A stretch of 64,000 nt of DNA. Origin: Rhodanobacter sp. C01. Its GTDB lineage: Bacteria > Pseudomonadota > Gammaproteobacteria > Xanthomonadales > Rhodanobacteraceae. Location: assembly GCF_002001045.1 (NCBI RefSeq), contig NZ_MUNR01000014.1, positions 248,001 through 312,000 on the forward strand, given 5' to 3'. The notes under the pieces are model-generated. The model searched no databases. It was not told the origin of the DNA and saw nothing but the letters and a program-made list of their open reading frames with translations. Made by a program: the position numbers and the translations under genes. The first letter of the stretch is position 1. Every line of letters starts with the position of its first letter. Shown here in pieces: positions 55,288 to 64,000 of this stretch.

Positions 55288-55316
55288 GACTGCGGCGGCC
55301 AAGAGCCGCCGCAGTC
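55288..55316 (+). terminator. Hairpin ending petABC
   Basis: Twelve-base perfect arms (55288-55299, 55305-55316) with a 5-base loop lie 18 nt after petC. The stem is very GC-rich but the U-tract is weak (GTCTCATT), so termination may be partial. Confidence 0.55.
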
Positions 55317-55339
55317 GTCTCATTGATGGGGAATCGAGC

Positions 55340-55972
55340 ATGGTTCAAAGTGTTCGCTCGCGTACCGTACTGACGCTCTACACCACGGCAGATGACATCC
55401 AGTGTCATCGTGCGAGGCTGGTGCTGGCCGCCAAGGGAGTCAGCTATGAACGGGTGCTGGTGGATCCTGCCAGGCCGCCGGAAGACCTGATCGACCTCAA
55501 CCCCTATGCGAGCACGCCGACCCTAGTCGACCGTGATCTGACCCTGTTCGACACGTCGGTGGTTTGCGAGTACCTCGACGAGCGTTACCCGCATCCGCCG
55601 CTGATGCCGATCGACCCGCAATCGCGTGCGGGCCTGCGCGTGGCGGCCGTGCGGATCGAGAAGGACTGGTTGCCTGAAGTGGATACCATCCGTGCCGGCG
55701 GCCGGCCGGCCGAGGCGGCACGCAAGCGCTTGCGCGAACAGCTGCTTTCCACGCTGCCGCTGTTCAAGGCGTCGAAATTCTTCCTCAATCCGGAAATGAG
55801 CCTGGTCGACTGTCTGGTGGCGCCGGTGATCTGGCGACTGCCCTGGCTGGGGGTCGAACTGGGTCGTGACGGCAAGCCGATCATTGATTACGGCGAGCGT
55901 CTGTTCCATAGCCAGGGTTTTGCGCGCAGCATGACCGATCAGGAAAAGATGATGCGGCAACCCCATGAGTAA
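55340..55972 (+). CDS. sspA: Stringent starvation protein A
   Basis: 210 residues with a GST fold: thioredoxin-like N-terminus (LTLYTTADDIQCHRARLVLAAKG..., NPYASTPTLVDRDLTLFDTSVVCEYLDERYPHPPLMP) and an all-helical C-terminal domain. SspA binds RNA polymerase and regulates stationary-phase genes in E. coli. ATG 55340 has GGGGAA about 6 nt upstream. It lies after the petABC hairpin and overlaps sspB by 8 nt. Confidence 0.93.
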   Translation: MVQSVRSRTVLTLYTTADDIQCHRARLVLAAKGVSYERVLVDPARPPEDLIDLNPYASTPTLVDRDLTLFDTSVVCEYLDERYPHPPLMPIDPQSRAGLRVAAVRIEKDWLPEVDTIRAGGRPAEAARKRLREQLLSTLPLFKASKFFLNPEMSLVDCLVAPVIWRLPWLGVELGRDGKPIIDYGERLFHSQGFARSMTDQEKMMRQPHE

Positions 55973-56420
55973 GAATGACACTGCGGCAATGAGCTCCAAT
56001 CGTCCGTACCTGCTGCGGGCGATCTACGACTGGATCAGCGACAACAATCTCACGCCCTACGTGTTGGTCGATGCCACCATCCAGGGTGTGCGGGTGCCGC
56101 CGCAGGTGATCAAGAATGGCCAGGTGGTGCTGAACCTGGCCATGCGTGCGGTGGCGAACCTGGACCTGGGCAACGAATGGGTCAGCTTCCAGGCGCGTTT
56201 TTCGGGCGCCAGCCAGTCCATCCAGATTCCGGTGAAGGCCATTCTGGCGTTGTATGCGCAGGAAAACGGGCAGGGCATGATGTTTCCTGCCGACGAAGAG
56301 GGCGGCGATACTCCGCCACCGTCCACGCCGGAGCCTGATGACACGCCGCCGGCTCCCGCTGCCGACGAGGGGACCGAGAAGCCCAAGCGTGGCGCACCGC
56401 ATCTGCGCGTGGTCAAGTAA
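55965..56420 (+). CDS. sspB: SspB, ClpXP adaptor protein
   Basis: 151 residues. The SspB fold opens with SNRPYLLRAIYDWISDNNLTPYVLVDA and continues NGQVVLNLAMRAVANLDLGNEWVSFQARFSG. A Pro/Glu/Asp-rich flexible linker (about 108-138) leads to the C-terminal RGAPHLRVVK, which resembles the short ClpX-binding peptide that docks the adaptor. SspB delivers ssrA-tagged proteins to ClpXP. It is coupled to sspA by an 8-nt overlap. Confidence 0.95.
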   Translation: MSKNDTAAMSSNRPYLLRAIYDWISDNNLTPYVLVDATIQGVRVPPQVIKNGQVVLNLAMRAVANLDLGNEWVSFQARFSGASQSIQIPVKAILALYAQENGQGMMFPADEEGGDTPPPSTPEPDDTPPAPAADEGTEKPKRGAPHLRVVK

Positions 56421-56456
56421 CCGCGAGATCCACCCGCCTGCGAGGCGCAGGCATGT

Positions 56457-56882
56457 TCAATGCAGCCGGTCGCCCGCATGCGGGCGTGGATGCAACGGCA
56501 CGACGTTGCTGCCTGTTGCAGGCAGCGCGGGTCCATGTGGCGTGGATCCGTCATGGGCTTCGTGTGGCGGCAGAAGTTCGATCGTCGGCAGGCTCAGGCT
56601 GCTCATCGTGTCATCCAACATCCACAGGCGCCCCGGCTCGCGGTCGTGCCCGTCGATGCTTACCTCGAAGCCATAGCAGCGTTCGAGCCGGCGCAGACCG
56701 TTGATGCGGCGCAGGCGTACGCCGCGCAGGCCGACCGTTTCATCCAGCAGTTGCAGTCCATGTTGCTGGCACTGCCGCCGAGCTTCCCGAACGGCGCGCT
56801 CACGTGCCACGCTGAGTTTCAGCCACAGGCCGACGATGGCTGCGAGTACCAGCAACAACAGCAGGTTGGATAGATCACTCAT
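56457..56882 (-). CDS. DUF3301 membrane protein
   Basis: 141 residues. An N-terminal membrane helix (about 5-22) is followed by a cytoplasmic segment with the DUF3301 core (CQQHGLQLLDETVGLRGVRLRRINGLRRLERCYGFEVS), then a Pro/His-rich tail (PPHEAHDGSTPHG...). The family is widespread in gammaproteobacteria and of unknown function. It is convergent with sspB and lies 66 nt before nadC. Confidence 0.88.
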   Translation of the reverse strand: MSDLSNLLLLLVLAAIVGLWLKLSVARERAVREARRQCQQHGLQLLDETVGLRGVRLRRINGLRRLERCYGFEVSIDGHDREPGRLWMLDDTMSSLSLPTIELLPPHEAHDGSTPHGPALPATGSNVVPLHPRPHAGDRLH

Positions 56883-56948
56883 CCCTGCAGTGTGTGGGCG
56901 GCCGCACTCGCGTGCAAGCCGCGTCGGACGCGATCAGGCCAGACGCAA

Positions 56949-57806
56949 TCAGGCCAGTTGCAGTCGCAGCGAGAGGTCGATGGCTCGCACGTGCTTGGTC
57001 AAGGCGCCGACCGAGATGAAGTCCACGCCGGTACGCGCGAATTCGCCGATCGTGTGCAAGTCGACATTGCCGGATACTTCCAGCGGCACGCGGCCGGCGG
57101 TGTACTGCACGGCTGCCGTCATCTGGGGCAGGCTGAAGTTGTCCAGCATGATCCGGTCCACGCCGGCGTCGATTGCCTGTGTCAGTTCGTCGAGGTTTTC
57201 CACCTCGACCTCGAGCAACAGGTCCGGATGCAGCTGCCGCGCCGCCTGCACCGCGGCGGCAATGCTGCCGGCGGCGATGATGTGGTTTTCCTTGACCAGG
57301 ATCGCGTCGTACAGACCGATGCGGTGATTGTGGCCGCCGCCGCAGCGCACGGCGTATTTCTGGGCAAGGCGCAGGCCCGGTACGGTCTTGCGGGTATCGA
57401 GGATGCGCACGGCAGTGCCAGTGACGGCCGTCACATACTCGGCGGTCACCGTGGCAGTACCGGACAGCAGCTGCAGGAAGTTCAGCGCCGAACGTTCGGC
57501 ACTGACCAGCGCACGGGCGTTGCCGGACAGGCGGCAGATGACCGTGCCTGGACTGGTCTGCTGTCCGTCATGGACGTGCCAGTCGATCTGCACGGACGGA
57601 TCGAGTCGGCGAAAGCAGCCATCGAACCATGCCGTGCCGGCGATCACCGCCGCGTCGCGGCAGGTCAACTCGGCATGCGCGTCAGCGTTGGCTGGCAGCA
57701 GCTCGGCGGTGGCATCGCCCTGACCCAGATCTTCGGTCAGGGCGTGCTCGACATCGGAGGTGATCTGGGCGGTATCGGGTGCCGCCGGTCGGGTCGATGC
57801 TGTCAT
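56949..57806 (-). CDS. nadC: Nicotinate-nucleotide pyrophosphorylase (quinolinate phosphoribosyltransferase)
   Basis: 285 residues. The type II phosphoribosyltransferase barrel is seen in RILDTRKTVPGLRLAQKYAVRCGGG..., NHRIGLYDAILVKENHI and VEVENLDELTQAIDAGVDRIMLDNF. It makes nicotinate mononucleotide from quinolinate and PRPP in de novo NAD synthesis. Its start overlaps the stop of the upstream DUF1631 gene by 4 nt, implying coupling, though no functional link is known. Confidence 0.96.
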   Translation of the reverse strand: MTASTRPAAPDTAQITSDVEHALTEDLGQGDATAELLPANADAHAELTCRDAAVIAGTAWFDGCFRRLDPSVQIDWHVHDGQQTSPGTVICRLSGNARALVSAERSALNFLQLLSGTATVTAEYVTAVTGTAVRILDTRKTVPGLRLAQKYAVRCGGGHNHRIGLYDAILVKENHIIAAGSIAAAVQAARQLHPDLLLEVEVENLDELTQAIDAGVDRIMLDNFSLPQMTAAVQYTAGRVPLEVSGNVDLHTIGEFARTGVDFISVGALTKHVRAIDLSLRLQLA

Positions 57807-60106
57807 TCGGTGTCTGTGGCGGGTGCCGACGGAGTGTCCGGCTGGCTCAGGCGGCCGACAATCGCGCTCAATGCGCGATCGAACAGCGCATTGGCAGCCA
57901 ATATGCGGGCATGACCATCGATCAGCAGGATGGCCAGTTCATGTGGCGAGTAATCGGCCACCTTCAGGCCGCGCCGATTGACGAACAGGTAGCGTCCGCT
58001 CATCGGACTGATCCACGACAGCTTCGCGCGGGTCATGGCTTCTTCGATGTTGTTGAACTCCAGCCAGGCACCTGGCTGCAAGGCCTGGACCTGTTGCCAT
58101 TCGGGGCTGTCCGGCGGCACGGCGATGCTGTCGTCGACGGTGCTTTCCTCCGGTTCGGCATTTCGCTCGATGACCGGCTGGATGCTGTCGGGGATCGCCA
58201 GCATCGTGGCGTCCTCCTCGACGGCGATGACTTCGGCTGGCTCGACAGCCTCGCCAAGCTGTTGCCGGTAGTAGGCATGCAGCTGGCCCAGCAGGCGCTC
58301 GACGTCGTGTTCCTGGAACGCCACATTGGCCAGGCCCAGGCGCAGTGATCGTTCGATGCCGGGCAGCATCTGCCGCAACGCCTGCCGGCTTTCCGGATCG
58401 GTCACGGGACGGGTGCTGGCGATGAAGTCGTCGACGAAGTGCAAGCCACTGCGAAACTCCGGCGAGGCCTCGCCCTGACGCAGCAAGGTAAGCACGAGAT
58501 GGTTGGCCCACGCCCGGGCCAGCACGCCATGAACCAGCGCCGGCAGTTTCCGCTCGCCGATCCGATCGATGATTTCTCGGGCGGCACGCCGGCGTGCCTG
58601 CTCGAGTTTCTCGCGACCGCGGGTGGATTCGGCCACACGCTGCTCGGCCAGTTCGGAGCGGCGCTTGTTGACATCCTGGAACTGCTGCAGGTCGACCAGC
58701 AACCGCTCGAAGATGCCCATGTCATCGTCGAAGTCGTGCAGCAGATGATCGACGACCGATTTCACCTTGTCGTGCAATCGGTGATCACGGTCGGATTCCT
58801 CCGACCAGCCCTTGGCTTGTTCGGCCAGGCAGTCCAGCAGCCGGCGTGCCGGATGCTGGCGGTGTGCGAACAGCTTGCGGTCGAGGATCGCCGCCTTGAG
58901 GTAGGGAATCTGCAGGCGCGCCAGCATGACCTGCATTTCGGCAGGCAGGTTGCGGTCTTCCAGGATGAACTCGAACAGCATGCCGACCAGATCGATGGTG
59001 TCCTCGTCGATCGTGGCGACATGGCTGGGACGCTCGCCGCGAAGCGCGCCAATCTGGCTCAGCAGCTGTCCCTTCAGCTGCATCACTTCGCGGCTCAGTG
59101 CCGCAGCATCATCAGGCTGGGCGAGCGGCAACGGGCCGGCGGTGGCGATCTGACTCTGCAGCACGCTGAGCGCGCCGAGCAGCTCGTTGGCCGAAGGCAG
59201 CGGGCCGCTTGGCGCCGCTCCAGGAATCACCCCACTGCCTGCAGCAAAGGGAGCCGTGGAACTGCGGCGCGCACTGAACAGGGCATGCAGGGTCTGCAGC
59301 AGGTCGCTCGGGATATCGCTGGATTCCTCGGCAGCTGCCTGCACGGCCTCGCCGGCCGGCGCAACGCCTGCATGGCCAGTGGCGCCTGCAGGGGTGCCGT
59401 TGCTGCGCACCACGGTGTGCCGCAGCTGTGGCAGTACGCCGGCACGGGCCAGTTCGGTATTGATTTCCTGATAGAGCTCTTCCAGCGACGACAGCACGTA
59501 GCGATCGAACAGCTTGTAGATGATCAGCTTGACCCGCATGTCCGCGCTGAGCTCATGCAGCGCCTGGCGAAATGTCTGTGCCAGGATCGCCGGCGCCACC
59601 GGGTTGCTGGCGTCGTCGACCTTGTGACCACCGCAGATCACCGACAGCCGCTGGTTGACGGCAAACAGGTCGCGCGCCAGCCGCGATTCGTGCTTGCCGG
59701 TCATGCTGGTGATCGCCAGCGATTCCTCCAGCTCGTTGTCGGCCACCAGCGACAGCTCGACCGTTCCAGGCGAGGGTGGCGGTGCCGCGCTTTGCTGCAT
59801 CGGGTGGGTCAGCTCGCCGAGGCTGCGGTTGATGGCATTCAGGAAGTGTCGTTCCACCGATGGGCGGCGCTTGCGCACTTCGCGCATGCCGTCGAAATAG
59901 TGCATCTGGGCGGCATTGTTCTCGGCCTTCTCGGCCAAGTCGAACAATGCATCGTCGACATGCTCGAAGGCATTGCCGACCCACTGCTGCAGTCGTCGGT
60001 TGGCGATGCTCCGCACGGCGTTGAGCAGCTCGCCCACCCGCTCGCTGGCGGGGTCCATCCGCTGGCTCAGATTGACGACTCTGGATGGATCACTGGCTTC
60101 GTTCAT
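57803..60106 (-). CDS. DUF1631 protein
   Basis: 767 residues from ATG 60106, which has AGGGGA 6 nt upstream. There is no signal peptide. Mixed helical sequence with long charged segments runs to about residue 650 (e.g. AEQRVAESTRGREKLEQARRRAAREI, a likely coiled coil), ending in a compact C-terminal domain with PPDSPEWQQVQALQPGAWLEF and RGLKVADYSPHELAILLIDGHARIL. The C-terminal part resembles a PilZ-like or DUF1631 domain. Members are common in beta- and gammaproteobacteria and of unknown function. It overlaps nadC by 4 nt. Confidence 0.82.
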   Translation of the reverse strand: MNEASDPSRVVNLSQRMDPASERVGELLNAVRSIANRRLQQWVGNAFEHVDDALFDLAEKAENNAAQMHYFDGMREVRKRRPSVERHFLNAINRSLGELTHPMQQSAAPPPSPGTVELSLVADNELEESLAITSMTGKHESRLARDLFAVNQRLSVICGGHKVDDASNPVAPAILAQTFRQALHELSADMRVKLIIYKLFDRYVLSSLEELYQEINTELARAGVLPQLRHTVVRSNGTPAGATGHAGVAPAGEAVQAAAEESSDIPSDLLQTLHALFSARRSSTAPFAAGSGVIPGAAPSGPLPSANELLGALSVLQSQIATAGPLPLAQPDDAAALSREVMQLKGQLLSQIGALRGERPSHVATIDEDTIDLVGMLFEFILEDRNLPAEMQVMLARLQIPYLKAAILDRKLFAHRQHPARRLLDCLAEQAKGWSEESDRDHRLHDKVKSVVDHLLHDFDDDMGIFERLLVDLQQFQDVNKRRSELAEQRVAESTRGREKLEQARRRAAREIIDRIGERKLPALVHGVLARAWANHLVLTLLRQGEASPEFRSGLHFVDDFIASTRPVTDPESRQALRQMLPGIERSLRLGLANVAFQEHDVERLLGQLHAYYRQQLGEAVEPAEVIAVEEDATMLAIPDSIQPVIERNAEPEESTVDDSIAVPPDSPEWQQVQALQPGAWLEFNNIEEAMTRAKLSWISPMSGRYLFVNRRGLKVADYSPHELAILLIDGHARILAANALFDRALSAIVGRLSQPDTPSAPATDTE

Positions 60107-60235
60107 CGCCAATCCCCTGAAGCATTGCAGCAAGATGCGGCCGGAATCCGGATGTTCCGCAAGGATGATGACGATAAGCCAAAGCAGGTGTCCGTGTCAT
60201 GCGCGGATCGCATGCGGCTTCTGTATCGCAGAATC

Positions 60236-60508
60236 CTACGGTGCAGAGGGAAAGGCGGTCAGCTGCATGGTGCCGATACCTTCTTCCGGCAGCATGACGG
60301 GAATGCCATCCTCGACCCGGTAGATCACCTTGCGATCGGTGGTGATCAGCGCTTCGCTGATCCGCTCGCGCACCCCCGTGCCGGCGACCGAGTCGACCTG
60401 TCCGGCTGCGATCGCCTCATTGAGCGCATCGAGTTCGTGCTTGCTCAGCGGGCGCACCGGCGTCTTGCTCACCGGGCAGCACAGGATGTCGAGTAGGCGC
60501 TTGTCCAT
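60236..60508 (-). CDS. Trm112/YcaR-family small protein
   Basis: 90 residues. It begins MDKRLLDILCCPVSKTPVR with a Cys pair, and the C-terminus has YRVEDGIPVMLPEEG, the YcaR/Trm112 hallmark; the usual second zinc-ligand pair is not apparent. Trm112-like proteins are small zinc-ribbon partners that stabilise methyltransferases in eukaryotes and archaea; in bacteria the partner is unknown. A central segment (AAGQVDSVAGTGVRERI) is longer than in E. coli YcaR. Confidence 0.88.
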   Translation of the reverse strand: MDKRLLDILCCPVSKTPVRPLSKHELDALNEAIAAGQVDSVAGTGVRERISEALITTDRKVIYRVEDGIPVMLPEEGIGTMQLTAFPSAP

Positions 60509-60576
60509 GATGGTTTTCTGGAAGGTGTCGGGGTGCCGGAAAGCCCGTACAATAGCCGTTTTTGGATGGCTCGGCC

Positions 60577-61080
60577 ATGACAGGAACAAGCAGACCGCCT
60601 TGTGTCGGCGTGGTGATGGGTTCGCGTTCGGACTGGGAAACCATGCAGCACGCGGCCGATGTGCTGACCGAGCTGGGCGTGCCGCACGAGGTGCAGGTGG
60701 TCTCCGCGCACCGCACACCGGACCTGTTGTTCAGCTATGCCGAACAGGCCGTTGCCCGCGGCATCCAGGTGGTCATCGCCGGTGCCGGGGGTGCCGCGCA
60801 TCTGCCCGGCATGCTGGCGGCCAAGACGCGGTTGCCGGTGTTCGGTGTGCCGGTGCAGTCGAAGGCGCTGAACGGGATGGATTCGCTGCTGTCGATCGCA
60901 CAGATGCCGGCCGGCATTCCGGTGGGCACGCTGGCGATCGGCCGGGCCGGAGCGGTAAACGCGGGTTTGCTCGCGGCTGCCGTGCTGGCCTTGCATGACC
61001 CTGCGCTGGCCGCCGCACTGGATAGCTGGCGGGCACGTCAGACCCAGGCGGTGCTGGAGCAGCCGGATCCGCGCCAATGA
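60577..61080 (+). CDS. purE: PurE, N5-carboxyaminoimidazole ribonucleotide mutase
   Basis: 167 residues from ATG 60577; TTG at 60562 is possible but less likely. GSRSDW (15-20), SAHRTPD (with the catalytic His) and [16 protein letters not shown] are the PurE class I motifs. It converts N5-CAIR to CAIR in purine synthesis. A TACAAT -10 candidate lies at 60548-60553, 24 nt upstream. The stop overlaps purK by 4 nt. Confidence 0.95.
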   Translation: MTGTSRPPCVGVVMGSRSDWETMQHAADVLTELGVPHEVQVVSAHRTPDLLFSYAEQAVARGIQVVIAGAGGAAHLPGMLAAKTRLPVFGVPVQSKALNGMDSLLSIAQMPAGIPVGTLAIGRAGAVNAGLLAAAVLALHDPALAAALDSWRARQTQAVLEQPDPRQ

Positions 61081-62252
61081 GCAACCGGCGACAACCCGTG
61101 CTGGGCATCCTTGGCGGCGGCCAGTTGGCGCGCATGCTGGCGCTGGCCGCGGCACCACTGGGCGTGAAGACCCTGGTGGTGGACAGCGCGGCCGATGCCT
61201 GTGCGGGACAGGTCGCACCGCTGGTGGTGGCCGACTGGGTGGACTATGCAGCGCTTGAAGCGTTCGCCGCACAGGTCGATGTGGTCACTTTCGATTTCGA
61301 GAACGTGCCGGCCGAGACGGCACAATGGCTGGCCGCACGGGTGATGGTGTCACCTGCGCCGCAGGCGCTGGCCGTGGCGCAGGACCGGTTGGCCGAGAAG
61401 ACCCTGTTCCGCGAGTGCGGCTTGCCGACACCCGAATTCATGGCGGTGGATACGCGCGAGGAACTGGATCAGGCACTGGCCGCGATCGGTGCGCCGGCGA
61501 TCCTCAAGACACGCCGGCTGGGCTACGACGGCAAGGGCCAGTTCCGCCTGAAAAGCGTGGCCGATGCCGATGCTGCATGGGCCGCGCTGGGCGCGCAGGC
61601 ATCCAGGCATGGGCTGATCCTTGAGGCATTCGTGCCGTTTGAGCGCGAGTTGTCGGTGATCGCGGTGCGTGGCAGGGATGGCGATTTCCGCACTTGGCCG
61701 CTGACCCGCAACTGGCATACCGACGGCGTGCTGGCCATGAGCCTGGCGCCGGCACTGGATATCGAGGAGCTGCAGCAGCGCGCCACCGCGCTGGCACGTA
61801 CGCTGGCTGAGCGGCTGGATTACGTGGGCGTGTTCGCGCTGGAGCTGTTCGTGAAGGATGGCGAACTGCTGGGCAACGAGATGGCGCCGCGCGTGCACAA
61901 TTCCGGTCACTGGACGATCGAGGGTGCGCACACCAGCCAGTTCGAAAACCATGTGCGGGCCGTGCTCGACCTGCCGCTGGGTGACACCGGTGCGCGCGGG
62001 ATGGCGGCAATGTTCAACTGGATCGGTGATCTGCCCGCGGCAGCGCCGGTGCTGCAGGCTGTCGATGCGCATTGGCACGATTACGGCAAGCAGGCACGGC
62101 CTGGGCGCAAGGTAGGCCATGCCACATTATGCGCACCCGACGCGGTGCAGTTGGCAGCACGGCTGGACGCACTGGCCGGCATGCTTGGGCGCACGGCGCA
62201 GGCGGCGCCGGTGCTTCAGGCACTCCCGCCCTCGTATGGAAGCCTCGAATAG
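61077..62252 (+). CDS. purK: PurK, N5-carboxyaminoimidazole ribonucleotide synthase
   Basis: 391 residues of the ATP-grasp family. [16 protein letters not shown] at the N-terminus, [13 protein letters not shown] as the ATP-binding core and [28 protein letters not shown] as the metal-site region are present. It makes N5-CAIR from AIR, ATP and bicarbonate, feeding PurE. It is coupled to purE by the ATGA overlap. The C-terminus ends beside a palindromic repeat. Confidence 0.95.
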   Translation: MSNRRQPVLGILGGGQLARMLALAAAPLGVKTLVVDSAADACAGQVAPLVVADWVDYAALEAFAAQVDVVTFDFENVPAETAQWLAARVMVSPAPQALAVAQDRLAEKTLFRECGLPTPEFMAVDTREELDQALAAIGAPAILKTRRLGYDGKGQFRLKSVADADAAWAALGAQASRHGLILEAFVPFERELSVIAVRGRDGDFRTWPLTRNWHTDGVLAMSLAPALDIEELQQRATALARTLAERLDYVGVFALELFVKDGELLGNEMAPRVHNSGHWTIEGAHTSQFENHVRAVLDLPLGDTGARGMAAMFNWIGDLPAAAPVLQAVDAHWHDYGKQARPGRKVGHATLCAPDAVQLAARLDALAGMLGRTAQAAPVLQALPPSYGSLE

Positions 62253-62264
62253 CCTGCTTTTTTG

Positions 62265-62294
62265 CCGTCATTCCCGTTTTCACGGGAATGACGG
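62265..62294. repeat. REP-like palindrome after purK
   Basis: Perfect 13-base arms (62265-62277 and 62282-62294) surround a TTTC loop. The CATTCCCG...CGGGAATG core is a form of intergenic palindromic repeat common in many gammaproteobacteria. It lies between the convergent purK and CorC-type genes, where it may also protect or end mRNAs. Confidence 0.65.
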
Positions 62295-62357
62295 CCTCGG
62301 GAGGTTTTTCGAGGTTTCCGGTAGTTGTGGTTCAAGCGGTAGCGAACAGGCTGGAAC

Positions 62358-63680
62358 CTACTGCTCGTCGTCCGACGGTTCGCGTGACGGCGCCGGGGTG
62401 ACCAGCAGCTTGTCGATGCGCGCACCGTCGAGGTCGACCACTTCGAACCGGATGCCATGCCATGCGAATACCTCGCCGGTCTGCGGGATATGCCCGAGCG
62501 CGGTCATGACCATGCCGGCGACGGTGCGGAAGTCGTGCTCCTGCTCGCCGGGCAATTCGCCGACCTGCAGCAATTCGCGCAGATCGTCGGTGGACAGGCT
62601 GCCGTCGATCAGCCAGCTGCCATCCGCGCGCTGCACGATCGGAGCGTCCTCGGCGTCGCCGGCATGGCCGATCTGGCTGGCGCCGACCACGGCGGCCAGC
62701 AGGTCGTTGACGGTGACCACGCCTTCGATGTCGCCATATTCGTCGACCACCAGCGCCAGTGGCGTCTCGGCGTCGCGAAACTCTTCCAGCAGATCCAGCG
62801 CGCGCGCCGTCGCAGGCACAAACAGCGGCTTGGACAGGTGCTCGAACATCTCCAGCCTGCCGTCGGCAAAACCGTGCAGCAGGCGTTTGACCTCGACCAC
62901 GCCGACCACGTCGCTTTCGTCATTCCGGTACACCGGGTAGCGCGAATACGGTGTCTGCCGCAGCACCGCGATGTTCTCCTCGCGTGGCGCTGCCATGTCC
63001 AGCCAGGCGATGCGCATGCGCGGCGTCATCACGCTGTCCACCGTGCGGTCGCCCAGGCGCAGCACGCGATTGACCATGTTGTGCTCGTCCGGGTCGAGCA
63101 CGCCCTGTTCAGCGCTCTCGGCCACCAGCAGGCGGATCTCCTCCTCGGTCACCACACCCTGGCCATGCTGCTTGACCCGCAAGAGCTGCAGCAGTCCGTT
63201 GCTCGATATGTTCAGCAACCACACGAACGGCGCGGTCAGCCGCGACAGCAGCAGCATCGGAATCGCTGCATAGGACGAGAAGCGCTCAGGCGCCGACAGG
63301 GCCAGCCGCTTCGGTACCAGCTCACCGACCACGATCTGGATGAACGAGATCAGCACGAATCCCAGCAGGATGCCGAGGATCCGCGTGTACGGTGCCAGCC
63401 ACGCCAGTCCTTCAGCCTGAAGGGCCTCGGCGATGTGGCTGCCCAGCGCGTCGCCGGCGATTGCACCGGTAGCCAGCATCAGCAGGGTGATGCCGACCTG
63501 GATGGTGGACAGGAAGTGCTCGGGGGCTTCGGCGTGGCGCAGGGCCAGGGCGGCACGACGACTGGTTTTCGCCATCTGCTTGAGCCGGCTCTTGCGCGAA
63601 GCGACCAGCGCCATTTCCGACAGCGCGAAAAAGCCGTTGCACAGGGCCAGGACGAGGACGAGCGCGATTTCGGTCAGCAT
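62358..63680 (-). CDS. CNNM/CorC (HlyC)-type membrane protein
   Basis: 440 residues from ATG 63680; GTG 63710 would add ten non-family residues. The DUF21 membrane domain comes first (EIALVLVLALCNGFFALSEM and VGITLLMLATGAIAGDALG), followed by two CBS domains (about 195-325) and a C-terminal CorC_HlyC transporter-associated domain. Proteins of this type are linked to Mg2+ or Co2+ export or resistance, and the older name haemolysin C is misleading. It is convergent with purK. Confidence 0.92.
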   Translation of the reverse strand: MLTEIALVLVLALCNGFFALSEMALVASRKSRLKQMAKTSRRAALALRHAEAPEHFLSTIQVGITLLMLATGAIAGDALGSHIAEALQAEGLAWLAPYTRILGILLGFVLISFIQIVVGELVPKRLALSAPERFSSYAAIPMLLLSRLTAPFVWLLNISSNGLLQLLRVKQHGQGVVTEEEIRLLVAESAEQGVLDPDEHNMVNRVLRLGDRTVDSVMTPRMRIAWLDMAAPREENIAVLRQTPYSRYPVYRNDESDVVGVVEVKRLLHGFADGRLEMFEHLSKPLFVPATARALDLLEEFRDAETPLALVVDEYGDIEGVVTVNDLLAAVVGASQIGHAGDAEDAPIVQRADGSWLIDGSLSTDDLRELLQVGELPGEQEHDFRTVAGMVMTALGHIPQTGEVFAWHGIRFEVVDLDGARIDKLLVTPAPSREPSDDEQ

Positions 63681-63800
63681 CGCGGCAATGATAGGGGTGT
63701 CATGCGCCACAGTGTAAGGGCACGCGGCCTGCAGTGGTGCGGGGCAGCATGGCAGTCCTGTAACATGCCTGTCATTCCGTACCCCTCAGGCATGGCCAGC

Positions 63801-64000
63801 ATGTTTTCACTGCAGACGATTTTCGGCAAAGGCGACAAGTTCTATGGCTTGCTCGAACAAAGCGCAGCCACCGTCTGCGAAAGCGCCAAGGCCCTGCATG
63901 AACTTTTGAACAAGCCGGGTCAGGGCTCGGTGATGGCTGCCTTCACGGCGACCCGTGCGCGCGAAAAAGAGTTGGCCGCGCAGATCAGCGAGGGACTGGT
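63801..64000 (+). CDS. DUF47 (PhoU-like) protein, N-terminal part
   Basis: The first 66 or so residues are present and the gene runs off the right edge. From ATG 63801 (ATG 63792 is an alternative) the sequence reads MFSLQTIFGKGDKFYGLLEQ, then helices with SAKALHELL, AAFTATRAREKELAAQISEGL. This is the DUF47/TIGR00153 start, a PhoU-like helical protein usually encoded directly before a Pit phosphate transporter. I therefore expect pit just beyond the window. Confidence 0.82.
   Translation, partial: MFSLQTIFGKGDKFYGLLEQSAATVCESAKALHELLNKPGQGSVMAAFTATRAREKELAAQISEGL

Noticed and set aside
58439..60496. 685-codon plus-strand frame opposite the DUF1631 gene
   Set aside because: Composition is that of an antisense shadow (Gln/His/Ala-rich), with no start signal or family resemblance.

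Overview
The window is GC-rich (by eye about 65%), densely packed chromosomal DNA of a gammaproteobacterium. Gene order and family choice point to the Xanthomonadales, most likely the Rhodanobacteraceae (Rhodanobacter/Dyella type): an rpoN cluster carrying hprK, rapZ, an EIIA-Man protein, ptsH and ptsI in place of ptsN/npr, sedolisin proteases with FG-GAP tails, DUF1631 and DUF3301 proteins, and short palindromic intergenic repeats. The species assignment is inference. I see no tRNA, rRNA, CRISPR array, complete insertion sequence or prophage.

Layout. 1-8.4 kb: tamB (partial) and tamA (outer-membrane assembly), a GH17-GT2 glucan synthase-like fusion, a periplasmic M16 peptidase and dps. 8.5-21.6 kb: hrpA, a secreted protein, relA, a membrane TPR protein with an NAD(P)-binding partner, mrcB (PBP1B) with a TPR lipoprotein 2 nt downstream, and a MAPEG protein. 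21.6-22.5 kb is a poorly coding patch with one small orphan ORF. 22.5-28.2 kb: yoaA-like helicase, VOC and NTF2-like proteins, lepB, creD and tsaB. 28.5-35.1 kb: a large secreted S53 peptidase, a divergent YeiH-type transporter/LysR pair, and a secreted protein.

35.3-45.4 kb is one long minus-strand block, read kdsD-kdsC-lptC-lptA-lptB-rpoN-hpf-(terminator)-hprK-rapZ-EIIA-ptsH-ptsI. It joins Kdo synthesis, LPS export, sigma-54, ribosome hibernation and a PTS cascade with no sugar permease, so that PTS is probably regulatory. ibaG and murA diverge from it.

47-64 kb: a DUF4105 membrane protein, miaB, an unusual lytic transglycosylase, a DegS-like protease, the cytochrome bc1 operon petABC, sspAB, DUF3301, nadC overlapping a DUF1631 gene, a Trm112-like protein, purEK, a CorC/HlyC-type membrane protein, and the start of a DUF47 (PhoU-like) gene cut by the window end.

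No wholly new multi-gene defence or mobile system is evident. The most interesting points are the LpoP-like lipoprotein candidate after mrcB, the rewired PTS block with a hairpin covering part of the ptsI ribosome-binding site, a repeat-derived in-frame insertion in HrpA, the lptC/lptA overlap, the 24-residue repeats in the lytic transglycosylase, and the four-module TPR membrane protein.
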